DNA of 7,512 bases, taken from G963677915 sp963677915. GTDB taxonomy: Bacteria; Bacillota; Clostridia; Lachnospirales; Vallitaleaceae. The stretch's first letter is position 1. The number at the start of each line of letters is the position of its first letter. The notes beneath the pieces were generated by a model. It saw only the letters and a program-made list of their open reading frames with translations. It did not search any database and was not told where the DNA came from. A program made the position numbers and the translations under genes. Positions 6,767 to 7,512 of the stretch are shown in pieces. Where the stretch lies: the NCBI GenBank assembly GCA_963677915.2, contig CAXXGE010000042.1, positions 1 to 7,512 on the forward strand, in the 5' to 3' direction.

Positions 6767-7512
6767 AGACAATTTTTTTTTTCTCTTCAAATAAATTAGC
6801 AGGCAATGTCTAAAATATTATCATTATCAATAATTTCATTAGTTAGTTATAATGAAAAAGCTTATGTTTTCATTTTTAGGATAAATCTACAAGAAAATGT
6901 ATAATCAATAAAAATATATCTTATTGTATAAAAATTGAATTATAAAGTGCAAATATAGATATATAAAAATAGTAATTTAAAGTTAATGAATAGTAAGAAT
7001 ATTAGAGAATGACTTTTAAGAGAAGCCTATAATTTTGTACTAATAAGAATTCTTTAAAAGATCAAGGAATCTATATTTATATAAGAATACATTGATTTCA
7101 TATTCTAATTTTCTTAACATTTAATTATTTTAATCATTGAATTAAAATAAAATATTATTATTAGTTTTAAGGTACTAGCAAAGAAAATATAATCATTATC
7201 TATTAAGAAATATGTTTTTACATATTAAATCTTTCTTATGTTTTTCATATAAATTCTTTAGCCTTTTATTTTGTAGCTATTAAATTTGATGAAACTAATA
7301 ACTGAATGAAATATTTTTGAATCTTTGTGAGCATATAAGCATTCATTCTTATTGACTTTTCTTTTATTTATATAAGATATATTCTATGGATATTAGGCTT
7401 TCATAAAAATATTGAACAAATTAACATAATTTCTTTAGATATTTTCTTTTTTTGTTTAAAATTTTAAATGAAGGTATAAATAAATAATAGGAAGGTACTA
7501 ATTCTTATTTCT

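Larger units (their letters stand above)
6129..7512. other. AT-rich spacer with no supported gene
   Basis: Contains a run of 21 A at 6416-6436, an AATA microsatellite at 6749-6766 and many TGA codons on both strands. The frame 7321-7512 is open to the right edge and reads WILGFHKNIEQINIISLDIF in part. It has no start or splice support, so I do not call it a gene. Short frames such as ATG 6852 to TGA 6936-6938 are within chance. Confidence 0.45.

Noticed and set aside
6852..6938. 28-codon plus-strand frame MKKLMFSFLG
   Set aside because: Too short, with no supporting feature nearby.
7321..7512. Frame open to the right edge, partly kinase-like in look (GFHKNIEQI)
   Set aside because: TGA is rare by chance in such AT-rich DNA; no start, splice signal or clear motif; composition only weakly coding-like.

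Overview
The window is very AT-rich nuclear DNA from a ciliate. The main evidence is one ten-exon protein kinase gene on the minus strand. It reads as a normal kinase only if TAA and TAG code for glutamine and TGA alone is stop. In my model, 23 of its 35 glutamines are TAA or TAG codons. Nine GT..AG introns of 44-51 nt, long gene-poor spacers and an A-rich start context point to an oligohymenophorean of the Tetrahymena/Ichthyophthirius kind. The introns are too long for Paramecium, and the spacers argue against a gene-sized-chromosome spirotrich. Whether the DNA is macronuclear or germline cannot be read directly. The tandem array and a possible retroelement relic lean slightly towards germline or repeat-rich DNA.

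Layout. 1-158: probable 3' end of a plus-strand gene that enters from the left. 159-556: AT-rich spacer. 557-1385: tandem array of an 84-bp unit, with eight full copies, one partial copy and diverged long-linker edges. 1386-2514: AT-rich spacer. 2515-4081 (minus): kinase with a C-terminal coiled coil, the only confident gene. 4082-5864: AT-rich spacer with homopolymer tracts and a 62-bp two-copy repeat. 5865-6128: short frame in a GC-richer island that resembles part of a Ty1/copia-type reverse transcriptase, possibly a relic. 6129-7512: AT-rich spacer with homopolymer and tetranucleotide tracts.

The kinase has a glycine loop, the ATP-binding lysine, the catalytic Asp, DFG and APE. The Arg of the HRD motif is replaced by Gln, encoded by a TAA codon immediately before a phase-1 intron. 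Its tail is a clean leucine-zipper-like coiled coil, part of which is a 21-bp DNA duplication encoding exactly one heptad. Nothing suggests that the genes of this window form an operon or a shared pathway.
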